Below, piece by piece: positions 1 to 10,936 of a stretch of 64,000 nt of DNA (the stretch's first letter is position 1; each line of letters opens with the position of its first letter). The position numbers were made by a program, and so were the translations under genes. The stretch is from Carallia brachiata (Eukaryota > Streptophyta > Magnoliopsida > Malpighiales > Rhizophoraceae), in assembly GCA_021464245.1 (NCBI GenBank), contig JADCRB010000013.1:12683245-12747244 (forward strand), given 5' to 3'. The notes under the pieces are model-generated. The model worked only from the letters and a program-made list of their open reading frames with translations, was not told where the DNA came from and did not search any database.

Positions 1-3000
1 CATTAATTCTGTTTTCATCATACAGTATACTAAATTAGATGGGGGAAAAACCATGTCCTAGTAATGAAAAAAAAAAAGAAAAAGAAAAAAAAAATGGAAT
101 TGTGATGTTTCTTATGCTCTTGAAAATTCAAACCATCTTTAATATAAGAGTCTCAAATTGTAAGTGTTGTGCTTTAGAAGGATCACTAAGCCAATCCTCC
201 CAAATGTCTGAAAATTCATTGAACAAGAAGTTATAGTTGTTGGAGATCAGGTGTGAGTTCAACATATAACTCGGCTTTCGGCTTGTTTATAGTCGATTAG
301 GCCTTTAATTTAGCCCCTATCTGACAGGCTTCATAATAGGTGAATTGGGTTTGTGCAAGATCTGAAAGCAATATACTCGGCTTGTTTACACCCTTTATCC
401 GGATAGATTCGAAGGTTGGACTTTGGAATGACAAATTGGAGCCCCAACTCACTAATGTCATAAAACTTTTATGCTGTGAATTGGACTCTTTATCAAAACA
501 TGACTTTCAAGCCCAAATTGAATGCCTTACTAGGATTTTTTTTTTCCCAAATTACATTAGAAGCGAGAAATTGAATTGGCAATGAGGTTTGGAATTTGTA
601 TTTTAAATTTAACTTTAAATTTTAATTTTAACTTTCATTTGCTTTTCTAGTAATTGAAAAAAAAAAGAGTAATACTAGGTACCTTCACTTAGATACCTTT
701 AAAGTGATTATACAATCTCGTGAATGATATCTGACAATTTATTATTTATTTTTTATTAAATTTAATTATTCAATAGTTTATACTACTTTAAATTTATTTT
801 GAAATTAATTAAATAAAGTTATAAACTTTTTCTTAAAAAACATAAGAAAGTAAGAATGACTTCTTATAATTTCGATAGAGAACATTATGATTTATACATG
901 TCAAATCTATACCGAAAATCTTCGGGATTATTTTTCATTAGTTAGAAATCCCAATGAAAAACGAATAAAAAGAGCAAATAACATATAAATAGTGAAGACC
1001 AAATAGATTACAATAATGTAGTACCTTGACGGACATCCAAGGCATAGACTGAGCAAGGACACAAAAAAGACCACTCATAAGAGAAAAACGGTGATACCCA
1101 CTCATCACAAGATCACCTTATCATGTAGGACTATTCATAGCAGACCAAGGGCAGTTCTCAATATGAGGCATTTATCTTCGTCAAGGTTCTCATTTTTAAG
1201 TATTTCCCTGGATACTATTCTTATATTCTCTGTCCTGCAAAGAACTAAAGGGTCACAATGAGAGGATAACATCATTCAATTAATGCAAGTACAATACAAG
1301 GATGGTTACCTAATTGTTTTTTCTAGAGCAGGATCATTTTCTTCAAAAAAAAAAAATGAAAAAACATGGGTGATACCATACAATTCCGTTATAAAAATTT
1401 GTGATGGTCACACCGCATAATGAGTTAGGTTGTCACAATTATTTTCGTATTCAAGTCAAACTAGAAACACTGGAATGAATTTCAAATTAAGGAAATTAGA
1501 CGGGTAGATTTCAAGATTTTGTCCGGATGATTGGCTAGATTTAACCCCCATACTGGATATGTGGGTACCAATCTTGGAGTAAGCATCTCGACCGATGTGG
1601 GGAGCATTCGCTCGAAAAGAGATTTTAGTTTCAATTTACGCATGAATTGTTATGAAGATCTACGACCAATACCAAAATAAAATAAAATAAAAAATAAAAA
1701 AGAAATAAAGAGAAAGAAATTAGACAGTCAAGTATGATGAGATGCTGAATAACAACAAAAACAAAAACAAATCCATAATCTCCAATTTAATTGAGTTGAT
1801 TAGATGAATTTTCGCCATTCTATTTTATTATAAGTTAAATTTCATGCGAAGTATAATTGTTTTAAATCATTCTAACAAGAGATTTTTAAGTCAATTTAGT
1901 TGATGATCTTCCTTTACTCTTTCTATCCACCTCGATTAATATAATTGACCATTTATTAATGGAGAGAAGACATATACAAATCCACTAACCATCTTATCTT
2001 ATCTTATTACACTAGTATATTTGAAAAGTTGAAAGAAACTACAATTTTTATCAATACAAATTTTCTCTCAGTTTCCCTTTATTTCTTGCTAAACATTTAT
2101 GAGATAGATATAATAAATAATGTTCTTAAAATTAAGAAATTTGCCAATGTCCAATGGACCATAACCATTTTAAAGATATTGTCCACCATCAATGTGTAAC
2201 AGTGCTCTGTGCTCATAAGCGTGCAAGGAGAAAATTCCAAATTTCTACATTTGTTAGTTATCGCTCATTAACTCCTTATTTAGAAGCTTTGAAAATCTTC
2301 TTTATAATTACATTCGTTATTTCTATTCATAATTTTCTAGAAAATTTCCATTCAAACGTTAACGATAAATCAATTACAATAAGTAATGTTTTAAGCAATT
2401 GTTTAGAAGCTTTGAAAACATTCCATATATCCACATATGTTCCATTCATAATTTTCCAGATTTTTACCATTCATACGTTAATCAAACACAATAAGTAACG
2501 TTTTAAACAATCGAGAAAATTACCATTTATGAGTCCGTTATTACATGTAATCGTAGAATTATTGCTTTTTTTTTTTTTTTTAGTTTTAGCTCTCATCTGC
2601 TATGTTTAGCTTGCTAAGAGAAAATTAAGGATAATTCTCACTAAAATCTCTAAGTTTAACGGAAAAAATTGGTAATAATTAGGATTAATTTCTGTTTACT
2701 GTACATAAATGGAATTATGTATTAAATGTCATTTATTTTGTATTACTTACATCATATACAATTTTCAGCATTCATTCTCCTTGAACCTCCAATGTTTCTG
2801 AGGTCCTTTCATTCACAGCCACAAAATTCAAATGTGTGGTTCAAAACCTGGAGCACATCTTCTTGATATTATTTTCATGCAGGTACTATTTCTTCCTTCA
2901 AAATTTTCTCCTCATTTTTCCTTTGATTGTAAATATACGTTGTGATTTATGCAAGTGACAGTTGAATTATACTCACTTTGTGTAAACTTTCTTACCCTAA

Positions 3001-3690
3001 TTGAGATTTTAATCTAGGGAAGCACCGACAATGAATCAATGATGATTCCCCTTTTTTCTGTTTCTTTTTCTTTTTAGGATGGTAAAATGTGATTTATTTG
3101 TGCAGTTTCTCTTTTCCAAAATTTGTATCGTAAGGGACAATTTTGGTGATTATGTTTGAGAGTTTCATTTTGCCAAGGCATGTATGTTTTCATACATACA
3201 GAGTGCAGTTTTATCTTTTAGCGGCTAACGTGGATTTGGCTAGGGAATATGTCTACGTGAGTCTTAGCGGTTATTTATTCAATATTTTGAAATATTCAAA
3301 TTATTTTAAGTAAATTTTGACAAAAATATTTGGATTCTGCGCAACTCACAGGCTAATGAAAAAATTAAAAATCAAAATGGAAAGAATCTGCTTGTGTCAA
3401 AAAAAAAAAATTGAAAATTGAACCTCATAATAATCATATATAAATTAGCTATCTTCATTCAAATATGGAAAGACGTAATTTTCTACAAAAGACTTCTTAG
3501 ATTATGAACAAATGAAAATTAGTGATCTCTAAAACCAAACATGACATTAGTTATAACAATTTTTTTAATAAAAAATGTTGAACTGTTTGGACATGAAAAT
3601 TTTAAAGGTCACTACTTAAGACAAATAATTCATGTTCTAAAAATTATATAGATATAATTAAATTTATATAAAAAGAAACACTCAACCAGT
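1..3690. other. Gene-free AT-rich intergenic region
   Basis: No open reading frame here resembles a known protein, and none shows splice-linked continuation. The sequence is AT-rich with homopolymer tracts. The only internal structure I can support is the ~120-bp tandem duplication at 2279-2510 and a short segment at about 1933-1990 that reappears near 4550-4610 ('attaatat.gttgacc' followed by 'attaatggag'). The short ORFs in the first 600 bases have no recognisable composition. Confidence 0.6.
2279..2510. repeat. Tandem duplication, two ~115-120-bp copies
   Basis: The block starting 'tttagaagctttgaaaa' at about 2279 recurs at about 2402. In both copies the same landmarks follow in order: 'ttccattca', 'attcataattttc.aga', 'cgttaa', 'caataagtaa.gtttta'. 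The copies differ by substitutions and small gaps, so the duplication is not recent. It sits in a gene-free region and I see no coding role. Confidence 0.8.
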
Positions 3691-4397
3691 GCGAAATGCG
3701 GACTAAGCCCTAATATATCTCCCTTAACACCGTGTCCGCCGTCCATCAATCATCGCATGGAGTCTTTATCCCTTCTAGTTTTTGTTTTTGTTTAACAGTC
3801 TGGTCCTCTTCGTAAATTATAAAATGATCACAGGCATGATAAGAACACACTTTGGTTTTTAACAGGACACACTTATAATAATCGTGCGCATGTGTGTGTG
3901 TGTTTGCAAGATGGCAAATTTCATGTACATAATATAACTACTAAGAGACAACATGATGACTTGGAAAAGTCTGGTAGGGAAGTTGGGAAAAGTCTTCAAG
4001 GGGAGTTGATAAGAGTTGGAACCTTAATATCTCTTAACAACTTTAAAAATGTTTATACATGTTAATTTTTTCTTTTTTATCTATTTATTTGCACCCAAAG
4101 AGTTGGTGTGATCGGTGATCTGACATACCTCCTCCTGTCATGACTCACATTTGAGTTTCTATTGCTACGAAATAGTATAAACCCACTATTTGAGCTCAAA
4201 TGAATTACCACAAGATATATTTTAGACTTATTAATATTGTGATCAAATGAGAAGAGATCTGCTCAAGTTCAACAGTACTCAAGTGATAAGTTTTCTTTAT
4301 AAGATTTAGTTAAATAAAGATAATAACAATAACTCTGATATTGACTCATTAATACAATAACCGATATATTTATAATACATTTTTTTCACATAAAAAA

Positions 4398-4556
4398 ATT
4401 TTAGAGTGTGCGAGCTGCATAATAAGACATCATTTAGCAGGATAGCTTGTTTTTTTATCCCTAAACGTCACGGCTAATGACTTTCCTTTAAATAATTTTT
4501 TTTTGTTGATGAAATAAAAAAAATTCTACTAAATCATGTTGTTAAGCACCAAGGAT
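4398..4556. repeat. Direct repeat copy A of the invertase-proximal block
   Basis: This ~160-bp segment matches 6008-6167 in the same orientation. Shared landmarks in order are 'catttagcagg', 'ctaaacgtca', 'gactttc.ttt.aat', 'ttgatgaaataaaaaa' or similar, 'aaatcatg', and 'aagc.ccaaggatt'. Copy B ends about 90 bp upstream of the invertase ATG, so copy A is a displaced duplicate of promoter-proximal sequence. Similarity stops right after 'caaggatt' in both. Confidence 0.8.
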
Positions 4557-5730
4557 TAATATAGTTGACCATTAATTAATGGAGGGAATCTATTAACCAT
4601 TTAAATAAACAAAAAAAAAAAAGACAAATTAGCATGTGCAAACATTTTTAAAGTTGTCAGGGATGTTAGGGATCCAACTCTAGGCAATTCTCCTGGATGA
4701 CTTTTCCAACTCTTCATTTTCTTAGTAGTTATATTAATGTACATCAAATTTGCACGGGAAAAGTTTAAGTGCCGATATCCTTTGAGTCCAATAAACTGTT
4801 TCGGAAGTGATAATTATTCAATTTTAAGTAATAAAAATTATATTTTTAGTAACAAAATTTTATAATTTTATTTTTTATTATTTAAAATATAAATATTATC
4901 ACTAAAAATTACAGAATTATTATTATTGAGACAATTTCTTAGACTAAAAAAATTGAGCTGCCAATCCATGTTTTTTTTTTTTTAACAATAAAAAATATAT
5001 ATATTACGAGTATGACGGTCATTAAATCTGTGAGAGGAGATAAGAGTAACTTCCATTTGTTTGAATCTCGTTCAATCACCACTAAAAGGTAGACTCACCA
5101 CCTAAATACTGTTAAGTCTAATAAATCTCTTCCACATTCGGTCACAATGTTAACAAGTTGTAACTGACAACTAAACTCATATTAAATCCCAAGTAATTGG
5201 GACACTCTTGGGCCAATCCATGCTCCTTTTTTTTAACAAAAAAAACTATCTATTATCAGTATATAAGTCATCGGATGCATGAGTTGAGTTCAATAATCAC
5301 TTATTACGTTCTCATTTAATCTTTTTTAAAGAGAGAATCTATCATTTAAGAATCGATAAAATTAAATGAGCTTTCTCAACTCTTATTATCAGTGTTAACG
5401 AATTTTACATCAAATAATTTATCATGATAATTTCATCTATTTTATAAAAAAATAATAATATAATAATAAAATTTAAATTTAAATTAATGTGAGAATAAAT
5501 CTACCAAGTCACTTCCAAATTACTATTTTAGGTGATTTGCTCGTTTGCCATCACACAAACACACACACACACATGCGCACGGTTATTATAAGTGTGTCCT
5601 ATTAAAAAAATCTCTGTCCTTATCATGCCCGTGATCATTTTATAATTGACGTAAGTATAGAAAAAGTGGACCAAACTGTGAGAAAAAATATAAAATTAAA
5701 CAACACTGTTGTGTGGACAGGCTTGAGTAA

Positions 5731-5918
5731 ACAGAGAATAAATAGAGAAAATTTTTGTATATAATTAATTAATTAATTTATATAATAAAATACTTAATTT
5801 TTATAATAAAAAAAATATATAAAAAATATTTTAAATTTTATTATAATAATTAAATATTTTATTATATAAATAAACTAACTGATTATACAAATAAATTTTT
5901 TTATTTATTCTCCGTCCA
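5731..5918. mobile_element. Small AT-rich MITE-like element with terminal inverted repeats
   Basis: The left end 'acagagaataaatagagaaa' is matched by the reverse complement of the right end (5895-5918, 'ggacggagaataaataaa'). The body is almost pure A/T and partly self-complementary. It interrupts the right arm of the surrounding inverted repeat, which marks it as a later insertion. No coding capacity. I could not define an exact target-site duplication. Confidence 0.55.
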
Positions 5919-6007
5919 GCGAATCCATGTACCTATCTTTTCTAAATATTAAAAGGGGCAAAGACTCCATCTGATTGAGGGGCGCATATAGAAAATTATT
6001 TTTTTTC

Positions 6008-6167
6008 TAGGCCGAACAGCGTGAGCTGTGTAATAAAACAGTCATTTAGCAGGCTTCCTCTTTTTTATATCGCTAAACGTCACAGGCTGACGACTTTCTT
6101 TTGAATATTTTTTTCTTGATAAAATAAAAAAGATATTATTAAATCATGATGATAAGCCCCAAGGATT
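6008..6167. repeat. Direct repeat copy B, promoter-proximal to the invertase gene
   Basis: Partner of the 4398-4556 block. It lies directly upstream of the invertase start codon and would include part of the core promoter or 5' leader. No unambiguous TATA box could be fixed by eye; 'tttttatatcgc' near 6063 is one candidate inside the repeat, and the equivalent position in copy A has changed. Confidence 0.75.
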
Positions 6168-6259
6168 GTGCAATTTTTGCTTTAAATCAACATGCGTTGA
6201 TTGGATTCCTTCATTTTCCTTTCTCATACAGGAGAGGAGAAAGGACAAATAAACAAGCG

Positions 6260-9200
6260 ATGGCCATCTCTTCTCCAAGCCTCTTGTTGTTCTTTGGCCT
6301 CTTATTACTTGGCCATGGTGCTGTTGTGCTTCAAGCTTCACAACTTGTAAACCAGGGACTTCCCAATTGTCTTGAATCTGTAGTCTCCTCAGCAAATCAA
6401 CCCTATAGAACTGCCTATCATTTTCAGCCTCCAAAGAATTGGATGAATGGTATTTATGTATTTTATTCTTCCTTTTTTGGTATACTGAAAAATGGTTCAG
6501 TTCTATATTTTCTGACTGATCTCTTCATGTTTTCTTCCGATGGCGTACTCTTGTTACTTGATCAATGTTTGACTGAACAGATCCCAATGGTGAGTCCTTT
6601 TGCTATTTTATTTCCGATATTTATGACTTTTCAATCTTGGGTAATGACTATCCACTTTAACTAGGAACTGTCAACAGTGAGCCAATAAATGAATGCTCTG
6701 GTTGGATTGCCTATGGGTTGGTTCATTTGACAAAAAGATGAGTCTAAGAATCAAATGGTTCAAATGGTTTAAATCCCATTTGCTCAACGGTTTAAGTTTT
6801 GACTTGCGATCAAAAACATCCCAGTAGACTCTTACATTTTGGAGTTTGGAAAAAAGGCTAAATGTATGCGGTCTTATAACTGTTTCTGCATAGATTTATA
6901 TTTATTTTGTTTATGCAAAATGAATTACAATTTAGAATGTCATTGTCGGTTCCAAGTTTTTGGGAGTCAAAAGTTACAGAGAACCATGGCAATGGGCAAT
7001 GGACTAATGGGTTAAATCTGGTTGCATGCAGGACCTATGATTTACAAGGGAATTTACCATCTGTTTTACCAATACAATCCAGAAGGTCCAGAGTGGGAGC
7101 CCAACATTGTGTGGGCACATTCTACATCAACCGATCTCATCAATTGGACCCCACTTCCAATAGCCGTGTACCCTTCACAGCCATCTGATATAAATGGTGC
7201 GTGGTCCGGTTCAGCAACAATCCTGGAAAATGGCCAACCGGCTATTCTCTACACTGGAATTAACCACTTAGGCCAACAGGTCCAAAATCTAGCCGTGCCC
7301 CAAAACCCATCTGACCCATACCTTATAGAATGGACCAAGCTAGCCACCAGCAATCCGGTAATTGCACCCACCCCAGAGAACCAAATTGACTCAGACTCCT
7401 TTAGGGACCCAACTACTGCTTGGCTAGGTCCAGATGGAAGTTGGAGAGTAGCCATTGGGAGCAACAATAATGGTACTGGACAAGCAATTTTGTATAAGAG
7501 CATAGATTTTATACATTGGACCATGTCTCAGAAGCCATTACACTCAGCTGGGGGCACCGGCATGTGGGAGTGCCCGGATTTTTTTCCGGTGCCGATAGAT
7601 GGCTCGCCGGTCGGATTAGACACATCAACATTAGGTACAAGCGTCAAACATGTGCTCAAGACGAGCTTATTTGACACTAAAAATGATTTGTACACTATTG
7701 GCACGTATTGCCATGTACAGGATGTTTATACTCCAGATTATGGATCTGTGGAAGGTGATGCTGGTTTAAGGTTTGATTATGGAAAATTTTATGCCTCAAA
7801 ATCGTTCTTCGACGATGATAAGAATCGACGAATTTTGTGGGCTTGGATTAACGAATCTTCAAATGTTTATGATGATATTAAGAAAGGTTGGTCCGGAGTT
7901 CAGGTAATGTTATTTGTGGCGCTTAAATTACTCGATCCAAGTTACAAAGTCTAGATATATGTATTTATTTTAAGACGTACCAAAAAAAAAAAAAAAGGTC
8001 TACTAAAGGAAAGATCATTTACACATGCTTAATTATTGTACTCATTCCTTGAAAACATCGCATCCGTTGCCAGATTCAAAGAAGTGTCACTTAAACTAAG
8101 ATTGTAGGGGTTAGGGAAGTCTTATACTCAATCTTACCTTTGTTTTTTAAGGAGAAACCATTTTCAAAAAAATGAGCTTATGGCTTACAATCGTAATAAA
8201 TTACTGTTATATCAAAACTCATTTTTCTTATTATCAATCTTATGACATAATTTTATTTATTGAATTCGCGGGTGATTTATACACTAATTCATTTAAAGAT
8301 TTTTCGTATACTTTGATTCTCATTTTTTTTTGTTCATTAGAAGATTTGTTGATTCATAAGTTATACTCATTTTTATAAATTTCAGACCTTTCTCTTTTCA
8401 AGATTAAAATCTGACTCTTCTAAAATGAAAGTCTAAATTTTAACTACTGGAATATCCATCAAGCAAGTGGATCCCAGATTTTTAGTTGAGCTTTTGAGCA
8501 TCAAAGGTGGCATATCACAAAGACCAGCTTAAAGAACCTTATTTTTTTGGACCTGCAGGCAATTCCAAGAACCATTTGGCTTGACAAATCAGGAAAACAA
8601 CTACTACAATGGCCTGTCGACGAGATTGAAACCCTTCGAGTGCATCCAATCCACTTGCAAAGTGAATTTACTATTGAGGAAGGATCACTGCTTGAAGTAC
8701 AAGTCACAGCAGTACAGGTCTCCCTAACATACCTGAGAAATACTGGTTTGATCATTAATTCAGCCCAAAAAGAGGCAATCCCAGTTCCTGTTACATTGAC
8801 TTCTCTGTTTATTAACAGGCAGATGTGGAGATTTCATTTGAGGTCTCAGAGTTTGACAAGGCAGAAATTCTGGACCCAAGCTGGACCAACCCACAATTGC
8901 TATGTACCGAAAAGGGTGCATCAGTTAAAGGCAGTTTGGGTCCTTTTGGTTTGCTAGGTTTAGCATCAGAAGGCTTGGAAGAGTACACAGCAGTGTTCTT
9001 CAGAATATTCCAAGGCCTGGACAAATATGTAGTGCTCATGTGCAGTGACCAGAGCAGGTCAAGTTCCCTCCCTCTCTCTGGTTCTCTTAAAATATTGAAG
9101 CCATTACAGAGCTTCACTAGTAAGTTAGAAATATCTAGTTTTTCATGGATTTTTATGATTCGCAGGTCCTCACTGAACCAAGATAATGACAAGGCTAGTT

Positions 9201-10079
9201 ATGGGACCTTTGTGGATCTGGACCCAGTTCAGGAAAGGTTGTCACTTAGAAGCTTGGTAAGTTGACATTTGTATAAAGAGATAAGAGATGTAATGCACAT
9301 GCATGTGAGATTAGAACAATATTCATGAAGGTCAACAGTCAACCCGTGGTTGGATAACATGTGACCTTTCAAAGTGTAGCCCACCATGGTTTTCCTAGCA
9401 AAATCTTCAAACATCCATTCCAGAAGAAATTTTGCTTATTGGTTTTCAGTCCCATTTCCAATCGTGCTGATCTCCATTCAAAATTTTACATTTTGCTCAG
9501 GGCAGAAGATTTTGGAAATTTTATCACTTTAAATTTCCTTGACTCTGACAGTTCAACAGTGGTTTTTGAAACTTCTTATAGGATTTGAAGAGCTTTCTAT
9601 TTTTATGCTTGTTTTGTTTTTGCTTTTATTTTGGCTTGATCACTATTGAAAGGCAAGCCTTATTGTAATGGTAGGTTTTTCCATAGTGACCTATAAGTCA
9701 CAGTTCTGAGTTGCGAAAACAACCTTTATAAAAATAGGAGCCTGATCATATACATTCGATTTGTTCTCACATTCATAGTGTGTAAACCTTGTGCATTAAG
9801 ACAATTTTTTGATCTTGATCACATATTCAGGATTCTCTAAATGATTTTCTATCATTATCCTTGTCTTTAAGCACTTGAGATTTTTTTTTTCTTTCATAGA
9901 TTGATCATTCCATAGTGGAGAGCTTTGGTGGAGAGGGAAAGAGTTGCATCACAGCAAGAGTTTATCCTACGTTGGCTGTAGATGATGGTGCTCACTTGTA
10001 TGCTTTCAACAATGGAACTCAAAGTGTTACGATCACAAGACTCGGTGCTTGGAGCATGAAAAATGCCCAGATCAACTGA
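6260..10079 (+). CDS. Cell-wall (insoluble) acid invertase, beta-fructofuranosidase
   Basis: Secreted glycoside hydrolase family 32 enzyme that splits apoplastic sucrose into glucose and fructose for sink unloading. Seven exons: 6260-6449, 6581-6589, 7032-7903, 8559-8717, 8819-9057, 9166-9256, 9900-10079, giving 579 residues. Residues 1-27 form a hydrophobic signal peptide. The sucrose box WMNDPNG lies at 61-67; its Asp64 is the family nucleophile, and DPN is encoded largely by the 9-nt exon 2. FRDP at 190-193 holds the transition-state Asp192. WECPD at 245-249 holds the acid/base Glu246; Pro rather than Val at this site marks cell-wall rather than vacuolar isoforms. Several NxS/T glycosylation sites are visible, such as NWT. 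The start is the first ATG that puts the signal peptide in frame; an earlier in-frame ATG at 6146 would bury it. All boundaries are GT-AG and the frame is open throughout. Which CWINV paralogue this is cannot be decided here. Confidence 0.95.
6581..6589 (+). other. 9-nt mini-exon encoding the core of the NDPNG motif
   Basis: The nine bases 'atcccaatg' lie between 'tgaacag' and 'gtgagt'. They join the last G of exon 1 (ends 6449) and the 'ga' that opens exon 3 (7032) to give Asp-Pro-Asn-Gly. Mini-exons of this size and content are a known hallmark of plant acid invertase genes. It is too short for ORF finders, and skipping it would remove the catalytic nucleophile. Confidence 0.95.
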
Positions 10080-10936
10080 AAAACAAGGATGAAAAAAGTG
10101 TGGTGGTAGGAGATGATACTAAATAAGAATGTAATGAATGATGCATATTTCCTGATAGATACCTCAAAACAAGTATACTTGAAGCCAATTCAATAGGCAA
10201 CTTAACAATTGCCCTTAATATGCTTTTTTACCTCTTTAAAAATGTTCCAAGTTACATTAGCCTGGCTAAAAATCACAAAAAGGGAGAGGCCCATACCCAT
10301 CTCATGTAGTCCAAATTCAATACACATTGCAATGAAATAGAGGAAACAAAACAAAGTAATCAAAGAGATGCTTTAGAAAGGAAGGACTGATAAGAAATGA
10401 AGATATTTGCAGTAAAATAGGTTTGGCACCAATTGGTGATAAATTGAGAAAGTAACATTTGTGTTGAATTGCACATATCCAACATATGAGTACAAATACT
10501 TCAATCAAGAGAAGTGACCAAATTTATGTTGACTTGAAGATCTTTAATTATAAATGACAAAAAGCAGACTACAATGACATACATTTCTTTCTTAGTAGGG
10601 ATAGGAAATGTAAATAAATTAATGTCACTACGAAATTTTAGGGCTAATAAGAATACCTGATTTCAGGTACAAGTTGAATGCAATGGCATGTTTCTAGTGA
10701 CTACCATATCAGATTTATTCATGTCACCAGTACTGGAAAATGGAAGTCAATTTGCACATGGATAATCTCTATTCTACAAGGATCAATGAGCGCTTACACA
10801 GTATCTAGGCAACAGTGATTGATGAGAAATAAAGGGTCGCATTGCCACGAAGAAGCTCAAACATTGTGCAGTTCATTTTGAAGGAAACAATGTGAACCCT
10901 TAGCAATCTCATGAAAGACAAATAGTTCTGCTTGTT

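Larger units (their letters stand above)
3690..5990. repeat. Large imperfect inverted repeat, right arm interrupted by insertions
   Basis: The left arm (about 3700-4075, + sense) is matched in reverse complement by three pieces to its right. 3905-4075 pairs with 4620-4765 ('aatataactactaag' and 'acaactttaaaaatgttt' are shared exactly). 3795-3910 pairs with 5535-5655 (shared 'ttataaaatgatcac', 'ggacacacttataataa' and the 'cgtgcgcatgtgtgtg' run). 3740-3790 pairs with 5940-5985 ('atggagtcttt.ccc'). The right arm is contiguous once a ~770-bp insertion (4765-5535) and a small TIR element (5731-5918) are removed. The structure ends about 270 bp before the invertase start codon. It is probably a decayed foldback or duplicated transposon; the superfamily is not clear. 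Confidence 0.75.

Noticed and set aside
39..585. Two short plus-strand ORFs (65 and 81 codons)
   Set aside because: Lys-rich or unremarkable translations of AT-rich DNA; no domain, no splice-linked neighbour.
7249..7524. 91-codon minus-strand ORF inside invertase exon 3
   Set aside because: Antisense shadow of a conserved coding exon.
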